Assembly (NCBI RefSeq): GCF_001623525.1
Contig: NZ_CP015225.1
Coordinates: 6,770,501-6,834,500 of the forward strand
From: Pseudomonas fluorescens
GTDB lineage: Bacteria > Pseudomonadota > Gammaproteobacteria > Pseudomonadales > Pseudomonadaceae
DNA: 64,000 nt
Direction of reading: 5' to 3'
Below the pieces are notes generated by a model, which was not told where the DNA came from, searched no databases, and worked only from the letters and a program-made list of their open reading frames with translations. Made by a program: the position numbers and the translations under genes. Positions 46,272 through 54,518 of the stretch are shown here, piece by piece (the stretch's first letter is position 1; each line of letters opens with the position of its first letter).

Positions 46272-48416
46272 ATGACCGATGCCATCCGTTACGAAACTGG
46301 CCAGGACCGGATCGTCGTCCTGACCCTGGACATGCCGGGCCAGAGCGCCAACACCATGAACGCGGTGTACCGTGAGGCCATGGCCGCCTGTGTCGCCCGT
46401 TTGCAGGCTGAAAAGGACTCGATTGCCGGTGTGATCATCACCTCGGCCAAGCACACCTTCTTCGCGGGTGGTGATCTCAATGAATTGATCAAGGTCGGCA
46501 AGCCCGAGGCCAAGGCTTTCTACGACATGGTTCTGCTGCTCAAGGCCCAACTGCGTACTTTGGAGACCCTGGGTAAACCCGTGGTGGCGGCCATCAATGG
46601 CGCGGCCCTCGGCGGTGGTTGGGAAATCTGCCTGGCCTGCCATCATCGTGTGGCCCTGGACCTGCCGTCGGTGCAGCTCGGCCTGCCGGAGGTCACGCTC
46701 GGCCTGTTGCCGGGTGGTGGTGGGGTGGTGCGGATGGTGCGACTGCTCGGTTTGGAAAAGGCCTTGCCGTATCTGCTCGAGGGCAAGAAGGTCAATGCGC
46801 AACAAGCGCTGCTGGCCGGTTTGATCGATGAGCTGGCGAAGGATCGTAATGAACTGCTGGCCAAATCCCGGGCCTGGATTCTTGCCAACCCCAGCGTCAT
46901 CCAACCCTGGGATGCAAAGGGCTATCGACTCCCGGGCGGCACGCCGTCTGATCCGAAAGTTGCGCAAATGCTGGCAATCGCCCCTTCGATCCTGCGCAAC
47001 AAGACCCAGGGTTGCCTGCCAGCACCGGAGAAAATCCTCTGCGCAGCGGTGGAGGGCGCCCAGGTTGATTTCGACACCGCGCACCTGATCGAAACCCGCT
47101 ACTTCACTGAACTGACCACCGGCCAGGTGGCGAAGAACCTGATTGGCACCTTCTGGTTCCAGCTCAACGAGATCAAGGCCGGTGGTTCTCGCCCACAGGG
47201 TCTTGCGCCTTATCTGACGAAAAAAGTCGGCGTGCTCGGCGCGGGCATGATGGGGGCGGGTATCGCCTATGTCAGCGCCGTGGCCGGCATCGCGGTGGTA
47301 CTCAAGGATGTCGATCTGGCGGCGGCCGAGAAGGGCAAGGCCCGTTCGGCGGCGTTGCTGGATAAAAAGATCGCCCGAGGCCAACTCACCGCCGAGCAGC
47401 GCGAAGCCACGCTGGCGCGGATCCACCCCACCGACAGCAACGCAGACTTGGCCGGCTGCGACTTGGTCATCGAAGCGGTGTTTGAAGATCGCGCCGTGAA
47501 AGCCAGCGTGTCGGCCGCCGCCCAGGCGGTGGTGGGCGATGATGCGGTGATCGCTTCCAACACTTCGACCTTGCCCATCACCGGCCTGGCCATGGCTGTA
47601 CCGGACCCGACGAAGTTCATCGGCCTGCACTTCTTCAGCCCGGTGGAAAAAATGCCCCTGGTGGAGATCATCAAGGGGGCGCGTACCAGTGACGAGACTT
47701 TGGCTCGGGGTTTCGATTTTGTCCTGCAGATCAACAAGACGCCGATTGTGGTCAACGACAGTCGCGGTTTCTTCACATCGCGGGTGTTCGGCACCTTTAC
47801 CAATGAGGGCATCGCCATGCTCGGCGAGGGCGTGAGCGCGCCGATGATCGAGACCGAAGCGCGCAAGGCCGGGATGCCGGTCGGGCCTCTGGCGGTCTCT
47901 GACGAAGTTTCCCTCAGCCTGATGAGCCATATCCGCGCGCAAACCGCCAAGGACCTGCACGCAGAAGGGAAGATGCCGATTGAGCACCCGGCATTCGCCG
48001 TGATTGACTTGCTGCTCAACGAATACAAGCGGCCGGGCAAGGCCGCCGGTGCCGGTTTTTATGAATACCCGGCCAATGGGCAAAAGTACCTGTGGCCACA
48101 GCTGAAGAGCCGCTTCGAGAAAACCGATGGGCAGATTTCCCCGCAGGATATCCGGGATCGCCTGCTGTTCATCCAGGCCCTGGAAACCGTGCGATGCATA
48201 GAGGAGGGAGTGCTGACTTCGACGGCCGACGCCAACATCGGCTCGATCTTCGGCATCGGCTTCGCTGCCTGGACCGGCGGTGCGCTGCAGTTCATCAACC
48301 AATACGGCCTGCAAGACTTTGTCGGTCGCGCCCAGTATCTGGCCGAGCAATACGGCGAGCGCTTCTCCCCGCCGGCCTTGTTGTTGGAGAAAGCCGCCCG
48401 CCACGAACTGTTCTGA
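46272..48416 (+). CDS. Bifunctional enoyl-CoA hydratase / 3-hydroxyacyl-CoA dehydrogenase
   Basis: A 714-residue fatty acid oxidation subunit. The crotonase domain (residues about 1-190) has GAALGGGWEICLACHHRVAL and GLPEVTLGLLPGGGG; the dehydrogenase part begins near 318 with VGVLGAGMMGAGIAYVSA for NAD and HFFSPVEKMPLVEII. It hydrates enoyl-CoA and oxidises the 3-hydroxyacyl-CoA. It starts 26 bp after the thiolase gene. It is the FadJ/FadB type; the exact chain-length preference is not visible. Confidence 0.93.
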   Translation: MTDAIRYETGQDRIVVLTLDMPGQSANTMNAVYREAMAACVARLQAEKDSIAGVIITSAKHTFFAGGDLNELIKVGKPEAKAFYDMVLLLKAQLRTLETLGKPVVAAINGAALGGGWEICLACHHRVALDLPSVQLGLPEVTLGLLPGGGGVVRMVRLLGLEKALPYLLEGKKVNAQQALLAGLIDELAKDRNELLAKSRAWILANPSVIQPWDAKGYRLPGGTPSDPKVAQMLAIAPSILRNKTQGCLPAPEKILCAAVEGAQVDFDTAHLIETRYFTELTTGQVAKNLIGTFWFQLNEIKAGGSRPQGLAPYLTKKVGVLGAGMMGAGIAYVSAVAGIAVVLKDVDLAAAEKGKARSAALLDKKIARGQLTAEQREATLARIHPTDSNADLAGCDLVIEAVFEDRAVKASVSAAAQAVVGDDAVIASNTSTLPITGLAMAVPDPTKFIGLHFFSPVEKMPLVEIIKGARTSDETLARGFDFVLQINKTPIVVNDSRGFFTSRVFGTFTNEGIAMLGEGVSAPMIETEARKAGMPVGPLAVSDEVSLSLMSHIRAQTAKDLHAEGKMPIEHPAFAVIDLLLNEYKRPGKAAGAGFYEYPANGQKYLWPQLKSRFEKTDGQISPQDIRDRLLFIQALETVRCIEEGVLTSTADANIGSIFGIGFAAWTGGALQFINQYGLQDFVGRAQYLAEQYGERFSPPALLLEKAARHELF

Positions 48417-48505
48417 CAGATCCGGGAAGGGGCTTGCCTTGGGACCGTGTTTCAGGGCAGGCTCTGGGGTGTGCAATATTCCCATCATCGTGTCAGGTAT
48501 TTTTT

Positions 48506-49240
48506 ATGTCGCTACGCATCTGCATTCTGGAAACCGATATCCTGCGTCCGGAACTGGTCGACCAATATCAGGGTTACGGGCAGATGTTCCAGCGCCTGTT
48601 TTCGCAGCAGCCCATTGCGGCCGAATTTGTTGTGTACAACGTGATGGAGGGGCATTACCCCAGCGATGACGAGCAGTTCGACGCTTATCTGGTGACCGGC
48701 AGCAAGGCTGATTCCTTCGGCACCGACCCTTGGATCCAAACCCTCAAGACCTACCTGCTGGCGCGCTATCAGCGCGGCGATAAATTGCTCGGTGTGTGCT
48801 TTGGTCACCAGCTGCTGGCGTTGTTGCTGGGCGGTAAGACCGAGCGCGCCACCCAAGGCTGGGGCGTCGGCACCCATCGCTACAAGCTCGCCGCCAAGGC
48901 GCCTTGGATGAGCCCGGTGATGGAAGAATTGACCTTGCTGATCAGCCATCAGGACCAGGTCACCGAATTGCCCGAAAGCGCGACGGTCATCGCTTCCAGC
49001 GATTTCTGCCCGTTCGCCGCCTACCACATCAACGACCAGGTGCTGTGCTTCCAGGGGCACCCAGAGTTCATCCACGATTATTCCCGGGCCTTGCTGGAGA
49101 TTCGCCAGCAGCACCTCGGCGAGCAGATCTATAGCCAGGGTGTGGCGAGCCTTGCCCACGAGCACCACGGCACTACGGTGGCGGAGTGGATGATGCGTTT
49201 CGTCGCGCACAAGCCGCAGGCCGAAGCCACCCAAGGCTAA
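48506..49240 (+). CDS. Class I glutamine amidotransferase-like protein
   Basis: A 244-residue protein with the class I amidotransferase core: Cys in LLGVCFGHQLLALLLGG and His in FQGHPEFIHDY, plus TGSKADSFGTDPWIQ. Without a synthetase domain it could act as a free amidotransferase or gamma-glutamyl hydrolase. ATG 48506 (RICILETDILRPEL) is chosen; the frame is open back into the preceding gene but carries no conserved residues there. Substrate unknown. Confidence 0.87.
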   Translation: MSLRICILETDILRPELVDQYQGYGQMFQRLFSQQPIAAEFVVYNVMEGHYPSDDEQFDAYLVTGSKADSFGTDPWIQTLKTYLLARYQRGDKLLGVCFGHQLLALLLGGKTERATQGWGVGTHRYKLAAKAPWMSPVMEELTLLISHQDQVTELPESATVIASSDFCPFAAYHINDQVLCFQGHPEFIHDYSRALLEIRQQHLGEQIYSQGVASLAHEHHGTTVAEWMMRFVAHKPQAEATQG

Positions 49241-49253
49241 CGATCACCCCTCA

Positions 49254-49338
49254 TGTGGGAGCGAGCTTGCTCGCGATAGCGGTGGATCAGTTGGCCTGAT
49301 GCTGGATGTGCCAGGTCATCGCGAGCTTGCTCGCGATG
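49254..49338. repeat. Two REP cores in the same orientation
   Basis: TGTGGGAGCGAGCTTGCTCG at 49254 and CATCGCGAGCTTGCTCGCGA at 49317 are both read in the same direction, unlike the inverted pairs elsewhere. They fill the gap between the convergent amidotransferase and CorA-type genes. Confidence 0.8.
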
Positions 49339-49371
49339 AATCTCGCACACATTCCAGCGAAGAACGCTCGC

Positions 49372-50343
49372 CTACAACCATCCCGAGCGCTTGAAGCTCC
49401 ACCACAGCGACGAGCATCCCACCGCAATAACTCCTAGCACCGCGAAATAGCCGTATTGCCAACTCAGCTCCGGCATGTCCTGAAAGTTCATCCCATAGAT
49501 CCCGGCCACAGCCGTGGGAAACGCCAGGATCGCCGCCCAAGCTGCAAACTTGCGCTGCACCACGCTCTGGCGCGACGCTTCGAGCAACACGCCGACTTCG
49601 ATGGTCTGGCTGGCGATGTCGGCCAGGGTTGTCAGGTCTTCCATTTGCCGGGTGACATGAATCTGCACGTCGCGGAAGTACGGGCTCATGTTCTTGTCGA
49701 TGAAGGGGAAGTCCAGTCGCTGCAACTCTTCACTGATCTCCACCATTGGCGCCGCATAACGGCGCAGGCGCAATACGTCGCGGCGCAAGCTGTGCAGGTT
49801 CTGGATATCCCGTTCGTTCAGGGAACTGCACATGACATTGTGTTCCAGCTCATCGATTTCGGCGTGGATGGCCTCACCCATTGGTTGGTAGTTTTCAATC
49901 ACGAAATCAAGGATGGCATAGAGGACGAAATCTTCCCCGTGTTTCAGCAAAAGCGGACGCGCCTCACAGCGCTGTCGGACGTGGGCGTAGGACGCGGAGT
50001 GGCCGTTGCGAGCCGTGATGATGTAGCCCTTGCCGGCAAAGATATGGGTTTCGATGAACTGCAGCTTGCCGTCCTTGCGTATCGGCGAATACGTGACGAT
50101 AAACAGCGCATCGCCAAAGGTCTCCAGCTTGGGACGGCTGTGTTTCTCCATGGCGTCTTCGATTGCCAATTCGTGCAGGTTGAATTGACGCTGCAGGTTG
50201 GTCAGCTCCAGGGCGCTGGGCTCTTCGAGACCGATCCATACAAAATGACCAGGTTTGGCAGCCCAGGTGCTGCCTTCGTCGAGGGTGATATTGGTGACTT
50301 TCTTACCGGCGCTGTAGACCGCAGCAGCAACGACTCTACCCAT
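49372..50343 (-). CDS. CorA-family magnesium/divalent cation transporter
   Basis: A 323-residue protein. The N-terminal cytoplasmic alpha/beta domain (WAAKPGHFVWIGLEEPSALEL, VQRKFAAWAAILAFPTAVAGI) is followed by two membrane helices; the first ends in the YGMNFQDMPEL motif with GMN. It may transport magnesium, cobalt or zinc; the FVWIGLEEP form is closest to the short CorA/ZntB group. ATG 50343 is chosen over GTG 50355 (four residues longer). Confidence 0.88.
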   Translation of the reverse strand: MGRVVAAAVYSAGKKVTNITLDEGSTWAAKPGHFVWIGLEEPSALELTNLQRQFNLHELAIEDAMEKHSRPKLETFGDALFIVTYSPIRKDGKLQFIETHIFAGKGYIITARNGHSASYAHVRQRCEARPLLLKHGEDFVLYAILDFVIENYQPMGEAIHAEIDELEHNVMCSSLNERDIQNLHSLRRDVLRLRRYAAPMVEISEELQRLDFPFIDKNMSPYFRDVQIHVTRQMEDLTTLADIASQTIEVGVLLEASRQSVVQRKFAAWAAILAFPTAVAGIYGMNFQDMPELSWQYGYFAVLGVIAVGCSSLWWSFKRSGWL

Positions 50344-50443
50344 AATGTGGTTCACTTCTTATTGGAAATGGCAGTGACAGGCGGCGTCCAGCTTAACGCG
50401 CCCTGTAGCTTGAGAGTCAGCAAAATCTGCGGAGTTCGGCAGC

Positions 50444-50475
50444 AAAAGAAAACCCACCGAGGGGGTGGGTTTCCA
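50444..50475 (-). terminator. Rho-independent terminator of the PlsC-type gene
   Basis: On the - strand AAACCCACC (50472-50464) pairs with GGTGGGTTT (50458-50450) and is followed by TTCTTTT. It lies directly after the acyltransferase stop codon and before the CorA-type gene. Confidence 0.85.
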
Positions 50476-50476
50476 T

Positions 50477-51199
50477 TCAGGCGGCTTGCAACTGCCGGTC
50501 CATTGTCGCGATGCACTCGCGCATCTGTTCACGGCATTGGGCGATGAGCCGGGGCATGTCATCCATACTCAATCCGGCCGTAGGAATCGCCGGCAATGAA
50601 CGTATGAGGATGTCACCGCTGCGCCAACGGTTGAGGCGCATGTGCTTGATGTAGCTGCTCACGCACACCGGAACAATCGGCACTCCGGCGGCTATTGCCA
50701 TCTGGAAGGCGCCTTTCTTGAATGGCAGCAGGTCTGCGCCCAGATTGCGCGTGCCTTCCGGAAAAACCCAGATCGAGGTGTCCTCGTGCTGCAAGGTATG
50801 GGTGGTGGTCAGCATCGACTTTCGGGCCTTGATCGCGTTGCCGCGGTCGATCAACACGTTGCCCGCCAGCCAGAACAATTGCCCGAACAGCGGCACCCAT
50901 TTCAGGCTCTTCTTGCCAATGCACACGGTACGGCGCGGCACCACGTTGCCGAACATGAACAGGTCATAGTTGGATTGGTGGTTGGCGATGATGACGCAGC
51001 CGTTGGGCTTATTCACCAGCGAGTCGACCTGCGTCCGGACCCGCAAACGCAAAATGCACATCGCCGGCAATGCGTACAACCTTGCGCATAAACGGCTGTT
51101 GTCCGGGTTGAACGGCCGGCACAGGCCCAGAATCACCCCGAGCACGCCAGCCATTACAAAATGCAGGCCCATCAATAACATACGCAATACAAACAGCAT
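50477..51199 (-). CDS. 1-acylglycerol-3-phosphate acyltransferase (PlsC type)
   Basis: A 240-residue membrane protein. N-terminal hydrophobic helix (LMGLHFVMAGVLGVILGL), acyltransferase motif I NHQSNYD, motif II IDRGN and motif III FPEGTRN. It adds the second acyl chain to make phosphatidate. This may be the main PlsC or a paralogue. ATG 51199 is the only good start. Transcribed towards the CorA-type gene, from which a terminator separates it. Confidence 0.93.
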   Translation of the reverse strand: MLFVLRMLLMGLHFVMAGVLGVILGLCRPFNPDNSRLCARLYALPAMCILRLRVRTQVDSLVNKPNGCVIIANHQSNYDLFMFGNVVPRRTVCIGKKSLKWVPLFGQLFWLAGNVLIDRGNAIKARKSMLTTTHTLQHEDTSIWVFPEGTRNLGADLLPFKKGAFQMAIAAGVPIVPVCVSSYIKHMRLNRWRSGDILIRSLPAIPTAGLSMDDMPRLIAQCREQMRECIATMDRQLQAA

Positions 51200-51387
51200 C
51201 TACGGGCCCCATCGGGACAAAAGGTTGCGCAGTGTACGGATGTGCACTGTTTTCGGCAATTGCCCCTATAGATGTAGGAAATAGACGATGTTTAAGCGCA
51301 TGTTTCCAAATAACGTGACAGAAGCGGCCTAGAGCGGTTGCGGACTTTTAAACGGCGCGCGTAGGAAAAAGCCCGGCTCTACAAGCG

Positions 51388-52077
51388 TCAGCCCAAGTGC
51401 TCCTGATCCAGCAGAATCGCACTGTCCAGCGTATCCAGCAGAGCCTTGCGCACTTTCAGCTTGGTGTTCTTGTGGGCTGTCATGTTGATCTTCTTCAACT
51501 GACGCGCCGCTTCCAGGGCCGCGCCCTGCAGTTCTTCGGCCGACACCACCTTGTCGAGGAAACCGGCATCCACAGCGCCCTGCGGATTGAACATCTCGGC
51601 GTTGATTACCGAGCGATGAAACGCCGACTTGCGCAGGCGATCACGGGCCAGCTCGATACCGGCGTGGTGCATGGTCATGCCGATCTGCACTTCGTTCAGG
51701 CCGATGCTGAATGGCCCTTCCACACCAATGCGGTAATCCGCCGAGAGCAGCAGGAACGCACCCTTGGCCACCGCATGCCCTGGGCAAGCGACAACGACAG
51801 GGAAGGGGTGCGACAACAGGCGACGGGCCAGGGTCGAGCCGGCCGTGACCAGGCTCACCGCTTCCTTGGGACCGGCAGTCATCACTTTGAGATCGTAACC
51901 ACCCGACAAAATCCCCGGTTGCCCGGTAATGATCACCACCGCCCGATCCGCCGTCGCCTGGTCCAGCGCAGCGTTGAACGCGGCAATCACATCTGGCGAG
52001 ATGGCATTGACCTTGCCGTTGTTCAAGGTCAGGGTCGCGATACCGTCTTCGAGATGGTAGGCAATCAAGTCGCTCAT
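51388..52077 (-). CDS. Crotonase/enoyl-CoA hydratase family protein
   Basis: A 229-residue member of the crotonase family from ATG 52077 with CAAGGAATAGC upstream. The oxyanion segments are weak: GILSGGYDLKVM and CPGHAVAKGAFLLLSADYRIGV keep the loops, but the usual paired catalytic Glu residues are not obvious, so the reaction is not clear. The same shape is annotated in pseudomonads as a crotonase family protein of unknown substrate. No fatty-acid gene neighbours it. Confidence 0.85.
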   Translation of the reverse strand: MSDLIAYHLEDGIATLTLNNGKVNAISPDVIAAFNAALDQATADRAVVIITGQPGILSGGYDLKVMTAGPKEAVSLVTAGSTLARRLLSHPFPVVVACPGHAVAKGAFLLLSADYRIGVEGPFSIGLNEVQIGMTMHHAGIELARDRLRKSAFHRSVINAEMFNPQGAVDAGFLDKVVSAEELQGAALEAARQLKKINMTAHKNTKLKVRKALLDTLDSAILLDQEHLG

Positions 52078-52319
52078 GACGCTATTCCTTGTAAGAGAAG
52101 TGACGCAGACGTTACCCACCGCCGCAGGTCAGGTAAAGCGCCGTGACTGACTCACCAGTCAGCCCCAGGCTCTGCAAACAGCCTGGCCCGCCCATCCTGC
52201 TTCGCCTTCATCTATAGAGCAGCGCCTGCATAGCCCCGAAGATTGGCCGGTTTGCCATGCCCAGGCGCGTTTGAAAAGCCTGACCAAGCTTAACCGCATG
52301 AAAATTCTGAAAAAAACCT

Positions 52320-52348
52320 TTGCCATCGGAAAAGCTTTCGACTACATT
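52320..52348 (+). promoter_or_regulatory. Candidate tRNA-Ser promoter
   Basis: TTGCCA (52320-52325) and TACATT (52343-52348) are 17 bp apart, 37 bp before the tRNA. A GC-rich run (GCGCGCC) lies just after the -10 box, like the discriminators of stable RNA genes. The whole 308-bp gap 52078-52385 holds no convincing gene. Confidence 0.6.
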
Positions 52349-52385
52349 AGCGCGCCTCGACAGACTGAACAGTTTGCCGAGATAC

Positions 52386-52475
52386 GGTGAAGTGTCCGAG
52401 TGGCTTAAGGAGCACGCCTGGAAAGTGTGTATACAGGAAACTGTATCGAGAGTTCGAATCTCTCCTTCACCGCCA
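52386..52475 (+). tRNA. tRNA-Ser (anticodon GGA)
   Basis: The 90-nt gene includes an encoded CCA (52473-52475). Acceptor stem GGTGAAG (52386-52392) pairs with CTTCACC (52465-52471); anticodon stem CACGC / GTGTG with loop CTGGAAA, anticodon GGA at 52420-52422. A long variable arm between anticodon and T stems is typical of tRNA-Ser, and TTCGAAT is the T loop. The 3' end is also the left attachment site of the island. Confidence 0.97.
52462..52475 (+). other. Left attachment site (attL)
   Basis: CTCCTTCACCGCCA, the last 14 bases of the tRNA gene, is repeated exactly at 61200-61213. The direct repeat brackets the island. Integration into a tRNA 3' end with restoration of the gene is the usual pattern for tyrosine integrases. 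Confidence 0.9.
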
Positions 52476-52487
52476 CATTTATACGTT

Positions 52488-52514
52488 AAAGCCCTGATTA
52501 TTCAGGGCTTTTTC
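52488..52514 (+). terminator. tRNA-Ser terminator carried by the island
   Basis: AAAGCCCTGA (52488-52497) pairs with TCAGGGCTTT (52502-52511) around TTAT, followed by T. It lies 12 bases after the tRNA but within the island, so integration supplies the tRNA with a new terminator. The native one appears displaced to 61228-61262. Confidence 0.88.
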
Positions 52515-52536
52515 GTTTCTGCGTTTCTGAAAAAAA

Positions 52537-52560
52537 TTCCAGCCCATACTTTGGCCCATA
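52537..52560 (+). repeat. Left pair of 12-bp repeats, probable integrase arm sites
   Basis: TTCCAGCCCATA (52537-52548) and CTTTGGCCCATA (52549-52560) are adjacent, then CCCTGG. The right end has two exact CTCCAGCCCATA copies (61044-61067) in the same orientation, followed 7 bp later by CCCTGG. Such repeats near both ends are typical arm-binding sites of tyrosine integrases. Confidence 0.6.
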
Positions 52561-52797
52561 CCCTGGATGGCTCAGTGCTTTGCGACCAAAGGTTAATTTT
52601 TCCGACAGTTTCTAAGCGGTGTAGTCCAGCAGCGTCCGTCGATCGATCTGACTTGTATCTGTGCTGGAACATCGTGGCGAACTGGTGGTGCACAGGCTTG
52701 AAGGCGGTGGATTGGAGGCGTGGGTGGTAGCCGATGCAGAGCACAAGGCCTTTCAGGGCTGACTCAAACGAGTCAGGCTATGGGGTTACTTACAGGC

Positions 52798-53643
52798 TCA
52801 TGCACTGCTGTTGCGAAAACTGCCGGGTGTGATGCCGACTACTTTTTTGAAGGCTCGGGTCATGTGGCTTTGATCGAAGAAGCCGCAAGTGAATGACGCT
52901 TCTGCGAGACTGGACCCGGTGCGCAGCAGTTTTTGGACCTGGGCGATTCTTTTCTGGATTTGATAGCTGTGGGGGGAGACGCCAACGCTTTTTTTGAACA
53001 CCCGGATCAGGTAAAGAGGGTCAAGGTTCACCAGTTGCGCCAGTTCTTCCAGAGATAGATGTTTGTCGAACTCGTCTTCGAGCTTCCTCTTGATTTTTTG
53101 CACTGCGTGCTGCTCAGCCGCACTGACTGGTTCGATGGGCGCTCCGCTGCGCTCGAAGAGCTGTGTCACCAGATCCAGCAAGATAGTTTCCCGTTCAAGG
53201 CTGGAGGGGGATTTTTCAATGATTTGATGTTGATGCAAAAAGGTCCGGGCGAAGTCGGGGGCCTGGCTCAGAGCTGTTTGAAAAAGATGAATATGATCGT
53301 CTGTAAAACGCCCTTGAAACACCATCCGATTGACCCATTCGGGGTCGATATAGAGCATTCGATACATCCAGCCCTCATCATGGCCTGGTAAGCCGTCGTG
53401 GATCTCCCCAGGGGTAATGGTGACCACACTGCCAGCGACCCCCATGTAGTAACTGCCCCGATAAAAAAGTTTTTCAACACCGCTACTTATAACGCCGATA
53501 GCGTACCGGTCATGTGAATGTCGGCCGAAAGATTGAGTGCTGTAACGCGCAGATAGCAACTCACAGTCGCCTTCGGGTATACGCCAGAATTGAACAAAGT
53601 CCTTGTCTTTTTGAGGGGCTTTGTTACGGCGATTCTCGTCCAT
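52798..53643 (-). CDS. AraC family regulator with cupin N-terminal domain
   Basis: A 281-residue regulator from ATG 53643; GTG 53697 would add 18 residues. The N-terminal AraC-binding cupin domain has the HSHDRYAIGVISSGVEKLFYRGS pattern and TPGEIHDGLPGHDEGWMYRML. The C-terminal double HTH begins near residue 190 (LSLEELAQLVNLDPLYLIRVFKKSVGVSPH; then SSLAEASFTCGFFDQSHMTRAFKK). It is divergent from the GST gene across about 80 bp and probably controls the GST-EamA pair. This type often governs amino-acid exporters. Confidence 0.88.
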   Translation of the reverse strand: MDENRRNKAPQKDKDFVQFWRIPEGDCELLSARYSTQSFGRHSHDRYAIGVISSGVEKLFYRGSYYMGVAGSVVTITPGEIHDGLPGHDEGWMYRMLYIDPEWVNRMVFQGRFTDDHIHLFQTALSQAPDFARTFLHQHQIIEKSPSSLERETILLDLVTQLFERSGAPIEPVSAAEQHAVQKIKRKLEDEFDKHLSLEELAQLVNLDPLYLIRVFKKSVGVSPHSYQIQKRIAQVQKLLRTGSSLAEASFTCGFFDQSHMTRAFKKVVGITPGSFRNSSA

Positions 53644-53726
53644 GAATTGTCCAGTTTTGTGCAATACGTATGAAAAAAAGGTCGCTAAATTTAGCACCTA
53701 TTTCATAACGCAAGCTAGGGGACGCG

Positions 53727-54350
53727 ATGTCTACAAAACTGGTAGTTGGGGATTTTAATAAGTCTTCATGGTCATTTCGTGCATGGCTGGTTCTTGTGAC
53801 AGCGGATGTTGCATTTGAAACCCTTCAGATCAAACTGGAACAAAACGACACCCGCCAGCGCATTCTGGAGCACTCGCCTTCCGGCAAGGTACCGGCGCTG
53901 CTGCTTGATGATGTCGTTATCAACGACAGCCTGGCCATCAGCGAATACATTGCCGGCACATATCCGACCGCCAACCTTTGGCCCCAAGATTCACGGGTCA
54001 AGGCCCTGGCACGAGCTGCTGCGGCAGAGATGCACTCCGGTTTCACTCACCTGCGCACGCAGATGTCGTTTGGCCTGAGCACCGGTGACATCCCAGAAAG
54101 CCTAACCGCCGAGACCCGAGAGGAAATCATGCGGGTATTCGCTATCTGGAACCAGCTCCGTGAGGTGAGTGGTTCAACACAGTTCCTCTGCGGCGACTTC
54201 GGCATTGTTGATGCGATGTTTGTTCCGGTGGTGTTCCGCTTCCGTCGCTATGGTATTGCCATTCCTGAACAACTGCAGAACTATGTCGAAAACATTCTGG
54301 GTTATGCGCCGGTACAACAATGGTTGAAGTTGGCTGCTCAAGAAGTTTGA
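53727..54350 (+). CDS. Glutathione S-transferase family protein
   Basis: A 207-residue GST. The N-terminal thioredoxin-like domain contains FNKSSWSFRAWLVLVTADVAFE with SSWS for glutathione, GKVPALLLDDVVINDSLAISEYIA with the cis-Pro and Asp-Ser contact, and the helical C-terminal domain has FLCGDFGIVDAMFVPVVFRFRRYG. ATG 53727 follows CTAGGGGACGCG. Located on the island between AraC and EamA genes, it is cargo that may protect from an electrophile or help process an exported compound. Confidence 0.9.
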   Translation: MSTKLVVGDFNKSSWSFRAWLVLVTADVAFETLQIKLEQNDTRQRILEHSPSGKVPALLLDDVVINDSLAISEYIAGTYPTANLWPQDSRVKALARAAAAEMHSGFTHLRTQMSFGLSTGDIPESLTAETREEIMRVFAIWNQLREVSGSTQFLCGDFGIVDAMFVPVVFRFRRYGIAIPEQLQNYVENILGYAPVQQWLKLAAQEV

Positions 54351-54518
54351 AGGGTTGTGTTGCTGCTAACTATTAAAGCCAGTTAGAGATTGGTTGTTTT
54401 TTACTCGTGGAAGAAAAGACCTTTAGGGCTTTTCTGCTATGTCGAGTCTGATATTTGTTGCGCAGGGGGGTATCAGTGTTCATAAAGTTAATGCCGGTCT
54501 TTATCAATGAGGTTTCTC

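Larger units (their letters stand above)
52476..52797. other. Left end of the island, no gene
   Basis: A 322-bp stretch holding a terminator (52488-52514), the left 12-bp repeat pair (52537-52560), and a 7-bp stem CTGACTC / GAGTCAG around 52760-52777 near the AraC stop. An 80-codon frame on the - strand (52502-52744) crosses these sites and resembles no family, so it is not called. Confidence 0.7.

Noticed and set aside
46179..48488. A 769-codon frame on the - strand
   Set aside because: Antisense shadow of the bifunctional fatty-acid oxidation gene; composition is His/Arg/Gln rich, typical of such shadows.
52502..52744. 80-codon - strand gene at the left end of the island
   Set aside because: It crosses the terminator and arm repeats, has no ribosome site and no recognised pattern.
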